DNA from: Actibacterium sp.
GTDB lineage: Bacteria > Pseudomonadota > Alphaproteobacteria > Rhodobacterales > Rhodobacteraceae
Direction: 5' to 3'
Assembly (NCBI GenBank): GCA_016278325.1
Contig: JADQCB010000005.1
Location: forward strand, 105,406 to 169,405
DNA length: 64,000 nt
The translations under genes and the position numbers were made by a program. Below, one piece after another: positions 17,539-27,099 of this stretch (the first letter of the stretch is position 1; each line of letters opens with the position of its first letter). The notes beneath the pieces are model-generated. The model saw only the letters and a program-made list of their open reading frames with translations, searched no databases and was not told where the DNA came from.

Positions 17539-18245
17539 GCCCATCCGGGCAGGATGGCCGCCGCGCCCCCAGCAGCGGCCACACCGCGCGATACCGGCCC
17601 GGCGCCGTTCCTGCCAGCGCCGACGGACGGCTGCATTCTGACGTTTTCGCGCGCAATGCGCCGCCGTTGATCGCGGCGCTGGCCCCGTTTCTCGGCGGGC
17701 GCACCGGGGCGGTGCTCGAAATCGGCTGCGGCACGGGACAGCATGCCGCCGCCTTCGCGCTGGCCTTTCCGGGGCTTTGCTGGGTGCCGTCCGATCCCGA
17801 CCCGATCCACCGCGCCTCGGCCGCGGCATGGGCAGCGCATCTGCGTGCGCCGCCACACCCGCCGCTGGACATCGACGCGGCCGCAGCATGGCCCGATCAG
17901 CCACAGGTTGCGGCGCTCGGCCCGTTATCGGGGGTGTTCGCCGGAAACGTCACCCATATCGCGCCCTTCGCGGTGACTGAGGGGCTGATCGCCGGCGCCG
18001 GGCAGAGGCTGGCCCGGGGCGGTCTGCTGATGATCTATGGCCCGTTCATCCAGGCCGGCCGGATGATCGGCGCCGGGAACGCGGCGTTCGACGAAAGGCT
18101 GCGAGCCGAGAATCCCGCATGGGGCCTGCGCGATACCGACCGGATCACCGAGCTTGCCGCCGCGGCCGGGCTGGAAGAGGCCGCATTGATCGCCATGCCG
18201 GCCAACAACCGGCTGCTGATCCATCGCAAACCGCCGGCGGCCTGA
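17535..18245 (+). CDS. DUF938 SAM-dependent methyltransferase-like protein
   Basis: 236 residues with a class I SAM-binding motif ([16 protein letters not shown]) and the DUF938 features [32 protein letters not shown] and NPAWGLRD. The start is a GTG overlapping the infC stop (GTGA), so it may be translationally coupled to infC. No Shine-Dalgarno is visible, and the first ~25 residues are poorly conserved in character; the true start could be slightly downstream. The substrate is unknown. Confidence 0.85.
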   Translation: MSPSGQDGRRAPSSGHTARYRPGAVPASADGRLHSDVFARNAPPLIAALAPFLGGRTGAVLEIGCGTGQHAAAFALAFPGLCWVPSDPDPIHRASAAAWAAHLRAPPHPPLDIDAAAAWPDQPQVAALGPLSGVFAGNVTHIAPFAVTEGLIAGAGQRLARGGLLMIYGPFIQAGRMIGAGNAAFDERLRAENPAWGLRDTDRITELAAAAGLEEAALIAMPANNRLLIHRKPPAA

Positions 18246-18295
18246 TCCGGTCGTCGCTTGCGGAAACCTTCGATTTCCGCCCGCAGAGCCGCGGT

Positions 18296-19291
18296 TCAGC
18301 CGCGCCGCAGCGCCTGAGTCACCTCGGCCATGATCGCGATGGCGATTTCGGCGGGCGAATTCGCGCCGATATCCAGCCCCACGGGCGCATGGATACGCGC
18401 GATGGCATCGGCATCGAACCCGGTCTCTTGCAGCCGCTTGACGCGCTTGGCATGGGTGCGGGTGGACCCCAGGCAGCCAAGATAGAACACGTCGGCCCGC
18501 AATGCCTCGGCAATGGCCGGGTCGTCGATCTTGGGATCATGGCTCAGCGTCACGACAGCGGTGCGCGCGTCAAGGCCGAAACCGGGCAGCACGTCATCGG
18601 GATACTCCTCGACCAGGGTCTCACCGGGAAAGCGCGATTCGGTGGCGAAGGCCGGGCGCGGATCGATCAGGGTCACGTCATACCCCGCCAGCCGGGCCAT
18701 CTGCAAAAGCGGCTGTGCGATATGGACCGCGCCGATCACGGCCATGCGCAGGGGCGGGTTATGGATCGCGATGAAGCTTTGCCCATCCTCGGCAAAGCCC
18801 GACCTGTCGGCGCGCACACGCGGCGCGATCTCGGCGCCCAGCTGCGGATCATTCGCATCGGCAAGCCGCCGGTTCCACGATTCGGTGTGGACGACATAGA
18901 CCACCGGCGCCCGCCCTTCGCGGCGCGCGACAAGCTCGGCCAGCATCTCCTCGGTCAGACCCGCCGGGCCCACCGGTTCGACCATGATCCTGATCACCCC
19001 GCCGCAGGCGAGCCCGACTGCGAAGGCCTCATCGTCGCTGACCCCGTATTCCAGAACCCGGGCCTTGCCGTCCTCGACCGCCTCCAGCGCCTCGACCACG
19101 ACCGCCCCTTCGACGCATCCGCCCGAGACCGATCCCGCGATCTCGCCCGCGCCCGAGATGGCCAGCTGACTGCCGGTCGGGCGCGGGGCGCTGCCCCAGG
19201 TCTGCACCACGGTGGCCAGCGCCGCGCCCTTTCCAGCGCGATACCAGGCCAGCGCGGTCTCGGGGATGCGGTCATGCTCTGCCCGTGTCAT
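18296..19291 (-). CDS. XdhC/CoxI family protein
   Basis: 331 residues. The N-terminal XdhC-CoxI domain has TVVQTWGSAPRPTGSQLAI and the conserved SGGCVEGAV. A C-terminal Rossmann-like domain has MAVIGAVHIAQPLLQMARLAGY and FYLGCLGSTRTHAKR. Proteins of this family bind, protect and insert molybdenum cofactor, often its sulfurated form, into xanthine-dehydrogenase or CO-dehydrogenase-type enzymes. No such enzyme is adjacent, so its client is elsewhere. The nearest molybdo/tungstoenzymes in this window are the formate dehydrogenases ~37 kb away. Confidence 0.88.
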   Translation of the reverse strand: MTRAEHDRIPETALAWYRAGKGAALATVVQTWGSAPRPTGSQLAISGAGEIAGSVSGGCVEGAVVVEALEAVEDGKARVLEYGVSDDEAFAVGLACGGVIRIMVEPVGPAGLTEEMLAELVARREGRAPVVYVVHTESWNRRLADANDPQLGAEIAPRVRADRSGFAEDGQSFIAIHNPPLRMAVIGAVHIAQPLLQMARLAGYDVTLIDPRPAFATESRFPGETLVEEYPDDVLPGFGLDARTAVVTLSHDPKIDDPAIAEALRADVFYLGCLGSTRTHAKRVKRLQETGFDADAIARIHAPVGLDIGANSPAEIAIAIMAEVTQALRRG

Positions 19292-19360
19292 CGGCGATCC
19301 TCCTTGCGGTGACTATGGCGGGTCCGGGCCGCGGATTCCAGAGACCGTGGACGGGAAAAT

Positions 19361-19387
19361 CGCCGCGGGGACATGACCCCCGCGGCG
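19361..19387 (-). terminator. Rho-independent terminator of the macA-like operon
   Basis: A perfect ten-base stem (CGCCGCGGGG with CCCCGCGGCG) and a seven-base loop. On the minus strand it is followed by ATTTTCCC, a short T-run. It lies 136 bases after the permease stop at 19523. The rest of the 19292-19522 gap shows nothing else I can identify. Confidence 0.65.
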
Positions 19388-19522
19388 CCAGAACCCCCGC
19401 CGGCAGTCGAACCCGCGGGCGGCAGGAAGAGGGCGCCGGCCGCTCATCCGACGCTGGCAATGATTGAAACCCCGCACCGGGGCGCTGCGCATTGACGCCG
19501 ATCAATGGCGCGCCGGTGCAAT

Positions 19523-20731
19523 TCACTGGTGACGCAAGGCCTGGATCGGGTCCATCCGCGCCGCGCGCCGGGCCGGGAAATAGCCGAAGATCACCCCGAC
19601 ACCGGCCGAAAAGGCGAAGGCCACTAGGATGACGAACGGATCGGGCGCGAAGGGGATCGCCATCAGGTGCGCCCCCAGCGCCCCCAGGGCCAGCCCCAGC
19701 GCGATTCCCATCACGCCGCCCAGCAATGACAGCACGATCGCCTCGACAAGGAACTGCATCAGCACCTGCCCGGCCTGCGCCCCGACGGCAAGGCGAATGC
19801 CGATCTCGCGCGTGCGCTCGGTCACCGAAACAAGCATGATGTTCATGATGCCGATCCCCCCGACCAGCAGGCTGACCCCCGCCACTGCGGACAGAAGCCC
19901 GGTCAGCACCGAGGTGATGCCGGTCAGGATCGAGGCGATCTGTTTCATGTCGATCACGCTGAAATCGTCCTCTTCCCCGGATGAAATCCGGCGCCGGTCG
20001 CGCATCAACGCCTCTATGTCGCGAATCGCGCGCACGGTGGAGACATCGGCCCGCGCCTCGATGAATATGATCGACACATCGTCATTACCGGCAATCCGGC
20101 GCTGGAAGGTCTTCAGCGGGATCGCCACGGTATCGTCCTGATCCTCGCCAAAGCTGGTCGCCCCCTTGGATTCGAGAATCCCGATCACTTCACAGGCGAG
20201 CGATTCCAGCCGAACGGTCTGGCCCAGCGGCGGGATGCTGCCGAACAGTTCCTCGCGAACCGTCTGGCCCAGCACGCAGACCGGGCGGCCGGCGCGTTCC
20301 TCGGCCTCGCTGAAGGCACGACCCTCGGCGATCGACCAGTTCATCGCGTCCATCAACTCGGTCGTGGCGCCGACAAGCTGGGTAAAGTGGTTCTGGTTGC
20401 CGTAAACGGCCGTGATCCCGGTGATGTTGTAGGGCGCGGCGATCGCGACCGTGGAAAGGTCCTGCTGAATCGCCTCGGCATCGGCGATGGTGAAGGGACG
20501 ATCGGCGGTGAAGCCTCCCTGGCGCATGCCGCCCTGCCCCGGCACCACCATCACCGTGTTGGTGCCGAGTGATTCCATGTCGCGCGTCACCCGCAGCTGC
20601 GAGCCCTGCCCGATCGTCACCATGGCGATGACCGAGGCGACGCCGATCACGATTCCCAGCACCGTCAGGAAAGAGCGCAGCGCGTTGCGGAAGATCGCGT
20701 GAAGGGCGAGGCGGAAAGCTTCCAGCAGCAT
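19523..20731 (-). CDS. MacB-like ABC transporter permease (FtsX/MacB family)
   Basis: 402 residues: a membrane segment at ~20-42 (SFLTVLGIVIGVASVIAMVT), a large periplasmic MacB_PCD domain (~45-270), then three membrane segments around GLLSAVAGVSLLVGGIGIMN, IVLSLLGGVMGIALGLALGA and VAFAFSAGVGVIFGYFPARR. The C-terminus MDPIQALRHQ is typical. Unlike full MacB it lacks a fused ATPase, which is encoded separately by the upstream gene three bases away. With the membrane-fusion protein it should form a tripartite efflux or mechanotransmission pump; cargo unknown. Confidence 0.92.
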   Translation of the reverse strand: MLLEAFRLALHAIFRNALRSFLTVLGIVIGVASVIAMVTIGQGSQLRVTRDMESLGTNTVMVVPGQGGMRQGGFTADRPFTIADAEAIQQDLSTVAIAAPYNITGITAVYGNQNHFTQLVGATTELMDAMNWSIAEGRAFSEAEERAGRPVCVLGQTVREELFGSIPPLGQTVRLESLACEVIGILESKGATSFGEDQDDTVAIPLKTFQRRIAGNDDVSIIFIEARADVSTVRAIRDIEALMRDRRRISSGEEDDFSVIDMKQIASILTGITSVLTGLLSAVAGVSLLVGGIGIMNIMLVSVTERTREIGIRLAVGAQAGQVLMQFLVEAIVLSLLGGVMGIALGLALGALGAHLMAIPFAPDPFVILVAFAFSAGVGVIFGYFPARRAARMDPIQALRHQ

Positions 20732-20734
20732 CCT

Positions 20735-21451
20735 TCACCCTTCCGTGACTTGGTGAAGGTGATCCTCGGCGATCAGCCCGTCAAGAAAGTTGACATGGCG
20801 CCGCGCGTATTCGGCCATGTCCTCTTCATGCGTCACCATGACGATGGTGATCCCGTCATCGCGGTTGAGCCCGCTCAGAAGCTCCATGATCTCGCGCGAC
20901 CGGGTGGTGTCCAGGTTGCCGGTCGGTTCGTCGGCCAGGATCACCCCGGGGTGACCGGCCAGAGCGCGGGCAATGGCCACGCGCTGCTGCTGGCCGCCCG
21001 ACAGCTCGGACGGGTCGTGATGCGCCCGATGCGCCAGGCCCACCTTGTCCAGCGCCTCGCGCGCCATCGCGATCCGTTGCGCGCGCGGCAAGCCCTTGTA
21101 GATCAACGGCAATTCGACGTTGTCCAGCGCCGATGTGCGCGGCAGCAGATTGTAGCCCTGAAACACGAAGCCCAGGTAATTGCGGCGCAGAAGCGCCCGC
21201 TGGTCGCGGCTCAGCCCGCTGACATCGACGCCTTGAAAATGATAGCTTCCCGCGCTCGGCGTATCGAGACAGCCGATCACGTTCATCGCCGTCGATTTGC
21301 CCGAGCCCGACGGCCCCATGATGGCCAGAAAATCGCCGGCCTCGACGGTCAGGTCGATGCCGCGCAAGGCGCGCACCATTGCCTCGCCCTGGCCATAGAC
21401 GCGGGTGATTGCGCGCAGCGCGATTTGCGGCGGCTCCGCATCGGGGCTCAT
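20735..21451 (-). CDS. ABC transporter ATPase of the MacB/LolD group
   Basis: 238 residues. Walker A GPSGSGKSTAMN, Q-loop FVFQGYNLLPRTSA, signature LSGGQQQRVAIARAL, Walker B VILADEPTGNLD and the H-loop VMVTHEE are all intact. The start ATG at 21451 lies one base from the stop of the macA-like gene upstream, and the permease follows three bases downstream. It powers the efflux system. Confidence 0.94.
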   Translation of the reverse strand: MSPDAEPPQIALRAITRVYGQGEAMVRALRGIDLTVEAGDFLAIMGPSGSGKSTAMNVIGCLDTPSAGSYHFQGVDVSGLSRDQRALLRRNYLGFVFQGYNLLPRTSALDNVELPLIYKGLPRAQRIAMAREALDKVGLAHRAHHDPSELSGGQQQRVAIARALAGHPGVILADEPTGNLDTTRSREIMELLSGLNRDDGITIVMVTHEEDMAEYARRHVNFLDGLIAEDHLHQVTEG

Positions 21452-21452
21452 G

Positions 21453-22706
21453 TCACGCGCCTTCGGCCAGATCGACGATGACCTGGTCGCCCCGGGAAAG
21501 ATCCCCGTCGAGAATTGCGCTGTATCGTCCGTTACTGGGCCCGACGCTGACCGGAACCTGCACCGCCGTCCCGTCGCGCAAAACCCAGACATGGTTCTGC
21601 CCCGCCGCGTCACCGCGAAGCTCGGGCGCGGGCTGGTCGGGCATGATCAGCCCCAGCAAGCCGCTGCCGGACTGCCCGTCATCCTGTGCCGATCGCGGCG
21701 GGGCAAAGCGCAGCGCGGCATTCGGCACCAGCAGCGCGCCATCCAGCTCGTCGACAATGATATCCGCCGTCGCGGTCATGCCCGGCCGCAGGCGCAGATC
21801 GGAATTGTCGATGTCGAGAATCGCCTTGTAGCTGACGACGCCCCCCACGGTCTGCGCGGCATAGCGGATCTGGGCGATCCGGGCGGCAAAGATCTCGTCA
21901 TCATGGGCATCCACGGTGAACTGCGCCCGGTCGCCGACCGCGACCGCGGCGATATCCGCCTCGTCGATATCGACGTGAAGTTCCATCTTCGACAGGTCCT
22001 GGGCGATGGTGAACAGCACCGGCGCCGAAAGGGCCGAGGCGACGATCTGCCCCGGGTCGGCGTTTCGCTGCAACACGACCCCGGCGATCGGGGCGGTAAT
22101 CGTCGCCTTCGCAAGATCCGCCTCTTGCATGTCCAGCTGCGCCTGCGCCAGGGCGCGCTCGGCATCGGCGATCTGGAGCGCCGCCTCGGCCCGTTCGAGC
22201 GCGGCGCGCGCGGTATCGATCGACGTGCCCGATATGACACCGCGCTCGTTGAGCTTGCGCTGACGCTCGAATGTCTCGAAGGTTTCGCGCAGCGTGACCT
22301 GCGCCTGCCCGACCCGCGCCTCTGCCGCGATCAGGCTGGCCTCCTGCACCGCAAGCTGGGCTTGCAGTTTCGTGGTGTCGAGCCGCGCCATGACCTGGCC
22401 GACCTCGACGCTGTCGTTGTAATCGACCGTGACCTCTCGCAGCGTGCCGGACAGTTCGGAGGACACCTCGACCAGGTTGGTCGGTTCCACCGTGCCGGTG
22501 GCCGTGACCGTCACCGACAGGTCGCCGCGGGTCACCGGCTCGGTCCGATAGGCGAGATCGGCCCCGCCATCGGGGCGCAGCACCAGCAACCAGAGCATGG
22601 CGGCCAGAACGGCCAGGGTGAGCGAAAGTTTCAGCCAGACCGGGAATCGCCGCCGGTGCCGGCCGATTCCGAGCGTTTGTTCGACGTCCTCGCGGCTATC
22701 ATTCAT
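21453..22706 (-). CDS. MacA-like membrane-fusion protein (HlyD/RND-type periplasmic adaptor)
   Basis: 417 residues from the ATG at 22706; an in-frame TTG six codons earlier is possible. One N-terminal membrane anchor (~27-46, LKLSLTLAVLAAMLWLLVL) precedes the adaptor. A biotinyl-lipoyl half-motif (VTATGTVEPTNLVEVSSELS), a long coiled-coil hairpin (~100-185) and the second lipoyl half (TITAPIAGVVLQRNADPGQ) follow. Beta-barrel and membrane-proximal domains come last. It is the first gene of the operon with ATPase and permease and bridges the inner-membrane pump to an outer-membrane channel that is not encoded here. Confidence 0.93.
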   Translation of the reverse strand: MNDSREDVEQTLGIGRHRRRFPVWLKLSLTLAVLAAMLWLLVLRPDGGADLAYRTEPVTRGDLSVTVTATGTVEPTNLVEVSSELSGTLREVTVDYNDSVEVGQVMARLDTTKLQAQLAVQEASLIAAEARVGQAQVTLRETFETFERQRKLNERGVISGTSIDTARAALERAEAALQIADAERALAQAQLDMQEADLAKATITAPIAGVVLQRNADPGQIVASALSAPVLFTIAQDLSKMELHVDIDEADIAAVAVGDRAQFTVDAHDDEIFAARIAQIRYAAQTVGGVVSYKAILDIDNSDLRLRPGMTATADIIVDELDGALLVPNAALRFAPPRSAQDDGQSGSGLLGLIMPDQPAPELRGDAAGQNHVWVLRDGTAVQVPVSVGPSNGRYSAILDGDLSRGDQVIVDLAEGA

Positions 22707-22960
22707 TCGCGGCAAAACCTTCAATCACTTTCAAACCGGCCCGCGCCACCCGATCCGGAATCAAGCGGCCGGTCATGCCCGCGCAAGGCGATAGTGCGCC
22801 CTGCTGCGCCGCAGCGTCAAGAACCGTGCAATCCGCGTCGGCGCCTACCGATTGACGGATCCGGCGCGATTTGGCAAGCACCGGCAGCGAGGTTGCGGAT
22901 CTGTCGGGCCGCGGCTCTTGTCCCCGTGAGTTGCCCCGAAGGCCGATCCGGACGTGTTCA

Positions 22961-23659
22961 ATGGATGAAGATGCCAGCCGCATGAAATTCGTCCGCGCGC
23001 GTGGGTTGCGGTTTCCCGCCGATCCGGCGCTGGTGTCGCGTCGGCGACGGATGCTGTTGAAAAACAATGCCTATGACCGGAAGCTGACCGATGCGGCCCT
23101 GCGCAACATCGTCCCCGCGGACAGGGTGATCGAGCTGGGCGCCGGCCTTGGCTATACATCCGCGCTGGTGGCAGCCAAGCTTGGCGTCCGGCGGGTTCTC
23201 GCCTTCGAGGCCAATGCCCGCCTGATCCCCCATATCCGCGCGGCACATGCCGCCAATGGCATCGAAACAGTCGAGGTGGTGAACGCGGCCCTCGGGCCGC
23301 GCCAGGGCCGGGCCGATTTCTTCGTGCGCGGTGATTTTGCCGCCTCGTCGCTGTTCGACGACCAGGGCGACGGACATGGCGGTGTGATCGCGGTCGACAG
23401 GGTCGACATGCTGGACGCAAGAGCGGCGTTCGCGCGATGCGCGCCCAGCGTTCTGATCTGCGACATCGTCGGGGCCGAGGCCGAATTTCTGGAAGAGGCC
23501 GATCTGTCGGATCTGCGCCTGGCGGTAATCGCATTGCACCCGCAGGGACTCGGCGCTTCGGGGGTGCATCGGGTGTTCGACGCGATGGGCCGCGCCGGGC
23601 TGGTCTATTACCCCAGGACATCCGACGGCAAGGTGGTCACGTTCCGCCGGGACTGGTGA
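22961..23659 (+). CDS. FkbM family methyltransferase
   Basis: 232 residues with a SAM-binding fold: VIELGAGLGYTSALVAAKLG and VLAFEANARLIPHI as motifs I and II, then VVNAALGP. The conserved acid is in VDRVDMLD, and VLICDIVGAEAEFL resembles the family's catalytic strand. FkbM-type enzymes O-methylate sugars, polyketides or glycans; no glycan genes are adjacent, so the substrate is unknown. The start ATG at 22961 was chosen as the first with a normal N-terminus; an upstream TTG at 22871 would add 30 residues without family character. The 254 bases between macA and this gene show no clear signal. Confidence 0.82.
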   Translation: MDEDASRMKFVRARGLRFPADPALVSRRRRMLLKNNAYDRKLTDAALRNIVPADRVIELGAGLGYTSALVAAKLGVRRVLAFEANARLIPHIRAAHAANGIETVEVVNAALGPRQGRADFFVRGDFAASSLFDDQGDGHGGVIAVDRVDMLDARAAFARCAPSVLICDIVGAEAEFLEEADLSDLRLAVIALHPQGLGASGVHRVFDAMGRAGLVYYPRTSDGKVVTFRRDW

Positions 23660-23794
23660 GCGGTCGGCGCGGGTTGTCGCGCCCCCTGGGGCCATCGTGC
23701 AGATATGGGGTGCCGCGCTGCAAACAGCGCCCGCCTGCCGGGCCGTTCCATCAACGGGTTGCAGCCATCACCGGGCGCTTGCAAGAATACATTC

Positions 23795-23917
23795 ATGGAT
23801 TCCGACAAACTTGTCGCCAAAATATTCGGGCAATTGCCCATTTCTGCCCTATTGATCGGCGATCTATCCGACATCACCTTGAAACGAGATCTGTCGCGGA
23901 GAGCACTCGGCCCATGA
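23795..23917 (+). CDS. Possible 40-residue micro-ORF coupled to the next gene
   Basis: An ATG-started frame of 40 codons (begins MDSDKLVAKIFGQLPISALL) whose stop overlaps the start of the next gene as ATGA. The segment is less GC-rich than the flanks. The following gene has only a weak ribosome site, so coupling through this frame would make sense. No family recognised and its own ribosome site is weak (AAGAA). It may be chance. Confidence 0.35.
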   Translation: MDSDKLVAKIFGQLPISALLIGDLSDITLKRDLSRRALGP

Positions 23918-24882
23918 ACACGCCCACCGGCACGACCCCCGAAACGCCGCGTTCAGAATGGTATCAGACCCTCGCCGGATCCGGGGAGGATCCCGGCGGG
24001 CTGGAATTTCTCGGGGATTCGCATACCGCGCTGTATTCCGAGGGCGACGCGACGCTTCTTGTCAGCTTCGAATCCGGTCCGGTGCTGCGCCAACGCAGCA
24101 CCACACGGCCGATCGGTGCCAGTCTGGCCGAGGATTCGGGATGGTCGCACCTGACCGTCTTCACCGAGTCTGGCGACTGGTTCCGCGCCCAGGTCATTTA
24201 CGGCTTTTTCGACCGGCTGGTGGACGACGCCTTTTTCGACGGGTTCGACCGGGTCGTGTTTTATGGTGCGGGCCCGTGCGGCTATGCCGCCGCGGCGTTC
24301 TCGGTCGCCGCGCCCGGCGCGACCGTGATTGCGCTGGCGCCGCAGGCCACGCTGGATCCGCGGGTGGCGGAATGGGATCCGCGGTTCACGCGCAAACGGC
24401 GGCTGAACTTCACCGATCGTTACGGCTATGCCCCCGACATGCTGGACGGGGCCGAACATGCGTTCATCCTTTACGATCCGGCCAACGAATATGATGCGAT
24501 GCATGCCGCGCTGTTCGCCCGGCCCAATGTCACCCGGCTGCGTTGCCGGTTGCTGGACGCGGATCTGGATTCCCGGCTTGAAGAGATGGGGATCCTGCCC
24601 GACCTGATCGACGCCGCCTGCGAGGGCGTGCTGGACGAGCCGGTTTTCTGGCGGTTGTATCGCGCCCGCCGCAACTATCCGCCCTATCTGCGCCGCCTGC
24701 TGCGGCAACTGGACGATGACGGGCGATCATTTCTGGCGGGAATCCTGTGCCGTCATGTTGTCGAGGACAGCGGGCTGCGGATGCCGCGCTTTCGCAAGCG
24801 GTTCCAGGAATTCCGTGACGAGCTCAGGGCGCAGGGCCGTTCGCTGTCAGGCGCCGAATCGCCGGCGGATGCCCAGACCTGA
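23914..24882 (+). CDS. Unrecognised cytoplasmic protein, possible alpha/beta-hydrolase-like fold
   Basis: 322 residues. The central part has VVFYGAGPCGYAAAAFSVAA followed by ATVIALAPQATLDP, which looks like the nucleophile elbow and following strand of alpha/beta hydrolases, but with Gly-Pro-Cys where Gly-x-Ser is expected. Family members in related bacteria are, from memory, sometimes labelled phosphoadenosine phosphosulfate reductase; I see no motif of that enzyme. The C-terminal ~90 residues are rich in Arg and Leu and probably helical. The start at 23914 is the first ATG giving an N-terminus free of the FkbM gene's overlap. Function unknown. Confidence 0.75.
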   Translation: MNTPTGTTPETPRSEWYQTLAGSGEDPGGLEFLGDSHTALYSEGDATLLVSFESGPVLRQRSTTRPIGASLAEDSGWSHLTVFTESGDWFRAQVIYGFFDRLVDDAFFDGFDRVVFYGAGPCGYAAAAFSVAAPGATVIALAPQATLDPRVAEWDPRFTRKRRLNFTDRYGYAPDMLDGAEHAFILYDPANEYDAMHAALFARPNVTRLRCRLLDADLDSRLEEMGILPDLIDAACEGVLDEPVFWRLYRARRNYPPYLRRLLRQLDDDGRSFLAGILCRHVVEDSGLRMPRFRKRFQEFRDELRAQGRSLSGAESPADAQT

Positions 24883-24998
24883 CACCCCGCAAAGCCGGCC
24901 TTCATGCGACCGCGCCGCCGCCCCTGTCGGCAATGGCCCCGAAGGGTATCGTTGCGCGCAGGGGGGCGGCGGCACCATCTGCCGATCGCATCTTTCGA

Positions 24999-25214
24999 TC
25001 AGATGTAATAGCGGCTGGCGAAGATTTCGCGGACCACGTCATGACGGGTCACGCCGCGCGCGGCCAGTTCCTGATCGCTGGTGTTGTTAAGCTTTTCGAC
25101 CTGGCGCATCATTTCCGTCGATTCGGCGACCATGACCAGGAAACGACCGATCGCACGAAACGGTGCTGTCAGCGAAAATCCGGTCGGGGCGTGGGTGATA
25201 TCTGCAAGTGCCAT
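24999..25214 (-). CDS. DUF1127 small protein
   Basis: 71 residues. The C-terminal DUF1127/YjiS-like motif is present as LNNTSDQELAARGVTRHDVV followed by REIFASRYYI. CAGGAG lies seven bases before the ATG. Members of this family are small, often highly expressed proteins; some in alphaproteobacteria affect RNA turnover, phosphate or carbon responses. It stands alone, with the 113 bases upstream as its likely promoter region. Confidence 0.88.
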   Translation of the reverse strand: MALADITHAPTGFSLTAPFRAIGRFLVMVAESTEMMRQVEKLNNTSDQELAARGVTRHDVVREIFASRYYI

Positions 25215-25327
25215 GTGGAAACTCCTGTATTCTCAGCTGTTTCCTCCCTTGAGACATAAATTAGGTCAGTTTCGGTGACATTTCCATTGCCGATCCTGCA
25301 TGGCCGGGTTGCACGGACCGGTGCAGA

Positions 25328-26170
25328 TCAGACCGCGATCCCGCGCCGCCCTGCCAGATCGGTAAAATACTGCCACGCCACCCGGCCCGAACGCGCCCCG
25401 CGCGTGGCCTGCCACTCGATCGCCTCGGCGCGCAGCGTGGCGTCGTCGATCGCCACGCCGTAGGCATCGCAATAACCCCGGATCATCGCCAGATACTCGT
25501 CCTGGCTGCAGGGATGAAACCCCAGCCACAACCCGAACCGGTCCGAAAGCGAGACCTTCTCCTCGGTCGCTTCAGAGGGGTTTATGGCGCTGCCGCGTTC
25601 GTTTTCGATCATGTCGCGGGGCATCAGATGGCGCCGGTTGGAGGTCGCATAGAAGACGACGTTTTCCGGCCGGCCCTCGATCCCGCCATCCAGCACCGCC
25701 TTGAGCGATTTGTAATGTTCGTCGTCATGGCTGAAGGACAGGTCGTCGCAAAACAGCAGAAAGCGCGTGTCGGCATTGCGCAACAGCGTCAGAAGCCGCC
25801 CGATCGAGGGCAGATCCTCGCGCTGGACCTCGACGATCTTCAGATCGTGGCCCCGGCGCAGCACCTCGGCATGGATCGCCTTGACCAGCGACGACTTGCC
25901 CATCCCGCGCGAGCCCCACAAGAGCGCGTTGTTGGCCGGAAGACCGCGGGCGAACTGAAGGCTGTTCTCAAGCAGGATGTCGCGCACCCGGTCGATCCCG
26001 ACCAGCAATGACAACTCCACCCGGTTGACCCGGCCCACCGGCATCAGCCGGTCGGGCGCAACATGCCAGACAAAGGCATCGGCAGCCGCGAAATCCGGCG
26101 CGGGATCTGGCGCCGGGTGCAGCCGTTCCAGCGCGGCGGCGATGCGTTCGAGGGGGTCCGCGCCGCTCAT
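25328..26170 (-). CDS. DUF815 AAA-type ATPase
   Basis: 280 residues of the DUF815 ATPase family. Walker A is [20 protein letters not shown], Walker B-like [10 protein letters not shown], and a sensor region is [17 protein letters not shown]. The function of the family is not established. It overlaps the tatC stop/start by four bases, so it is co-translated with the Tat translocase genes; a role linked to Tat export is only a guess from this arrangement. Confidence 0.9.
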   Translation of the reverse strand: MSGADPLERIAAALERLHPAPDPAPDFAAADAFVWHVAPDRLMPVGRVNRVELSLLVGIDRVRDILLENSLQFARGLPANNALLWGSRGMGKSSLVKAIHAEVLRRGHDLKIVEVQREDLPSIGRLLTLLRNADTRFLLFCDDLSFSHDDEHYKSLKAVLDGGIEGRPENVVFYATSNRRHLMPRDMIENERGSAINPSEATEEKVSLSDRFGLWLGFHPCSQDEYLAMIRGYCDAYGVAIDDATLRAEAIEWQATRGARSGRVAWQYFTDLAGRRGIAV

Positions 26171-27099
26171 GAGTCGCGCGGATCCCCGCCGGTGTCATCG
26201 TCGTCATCGTCGAACTCTTGCCGCATCGGATCGTCGGCAAGCGGGTCGGCCTCATCGGCCGCGTCGCTCTCGTCTTCGTCATCCTCGAACCAAAGGCCCT
26301 GGGCCCGCAATTCCGCCTCGCGCTTGCGTTCCACGCGCGCGACCAGCCAGATCGAGATTTCGTAAAGCCCGTAGACAACGACGAAAAGGATCACCTGGGT
26401 GATGACATCGGGCGGCGTCACCACTGCGGCAAGCACAAGGATGCCGACAACGGCGTATTTGCGCACCGACCGCAGCCCGGCGGCCGAGACCAGCCCGGCC
26501 TTGCCCATCAGCGTCAGCAGGACCGGCAATTGAAAGCACAGCCCGAAGGCCACGATGAACTTGATCGTCAGGTTCAGATATTCCTGCGCCGAGCCCTGGA
26601 AGGCAATCGAGGAAGAGGCCGGATTGCCCTCGCCGGTCAGGGTTCCGGGCTGCTGGAAGCCCAGGAAGAAGTCGAAGGCCAGCGGGGTGACGACATAGAA
26701 GGCAAAGGCCGCGCCCAGGAAGAACATGAAGGGCGAGGCGATCATGAACGGCAGGAAGGCGCCCTTTTCGGACTTGTAGAGCCCCGGCGCCACGAAACGC
26801 CACAGCTGGTAGCTGATGACCGGAAAGGAAAGCGCCAGCCCGCCCAGCAGCGAGATCGAGACCGCGACGAAGAAACCTTCCTGCAGCTTGATCAGGATCA
26901 GGCCGCAATCGTCGCCCATCGCCGCGCGCGCATCGCATAGCGGCTGGGTCAGGAAATTGAAGATCGGGTTCCAGACGGTAAAGCAGATCACCATCGCCAC
27001 GATGAAGGCCAGCGCCGATCGTATCAGCCGGGTGCGCAATTCGGTCAGATGCTCGATCAGCGGGGCGCTGGAATCTTCGATCTCGTCGGCGTCGCTCAT
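26167..27099 (-). CDS. tatC: Sec-independent translocase subunit TatC, with acidic C-terminal tail
   Basis: 310 residues with six membrane segments. The conserved N-terminal motif [16 protein letters not shown] is the signal-peptide-binding surface, and [20 protein letters not shown] and the fifth/sixth segments are typical. TatC recognises twin-arginine signal peptides. The chain is longer than the usual ~250-260: residues ~262-310 form a strongly acidic cytoplasmic tail dominated by Asp and Glu. It overlaps tatB by four bases (ATGA). Clients in this window include FdhA and FdhX, both with twin-arginine signals. Confidence 0.96.
   Translation of the reverse strand: MSDADEIEDSSAPLIEHLTELRTRLIRSALAFIVAMVICFTVWNPIFNFLTQPLCDARAAMGDDCGLILIKLQEGFFVAVSISLLGGLALSFPVISYQLWRFVAPGLYKSEKGAFLPFMIASPFMFFLGAAFAFYVVTPLAFDFFLGFQQPGTLTGEGNPASSSIAFQGSAQEYLNLTIKFIVAFGLCFQLPVLLTLMGKAGLVSAAGLRSVRKYAVVGILVLAAVVTPPDVITQVILFVVVYGLYEISIWLVARVERKREAELRAQGLWFEDDEDESDAADEADPLADDPMRQEFDDDDDDTGGDPRDS

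Noticed and set aside
23914-24882. Phosphoadenosine phosphosulfate reductase
   Set aside because: Remembered database label for relatives, but no PAPS-reductase motif such as the C-terminal ECGLH is present.
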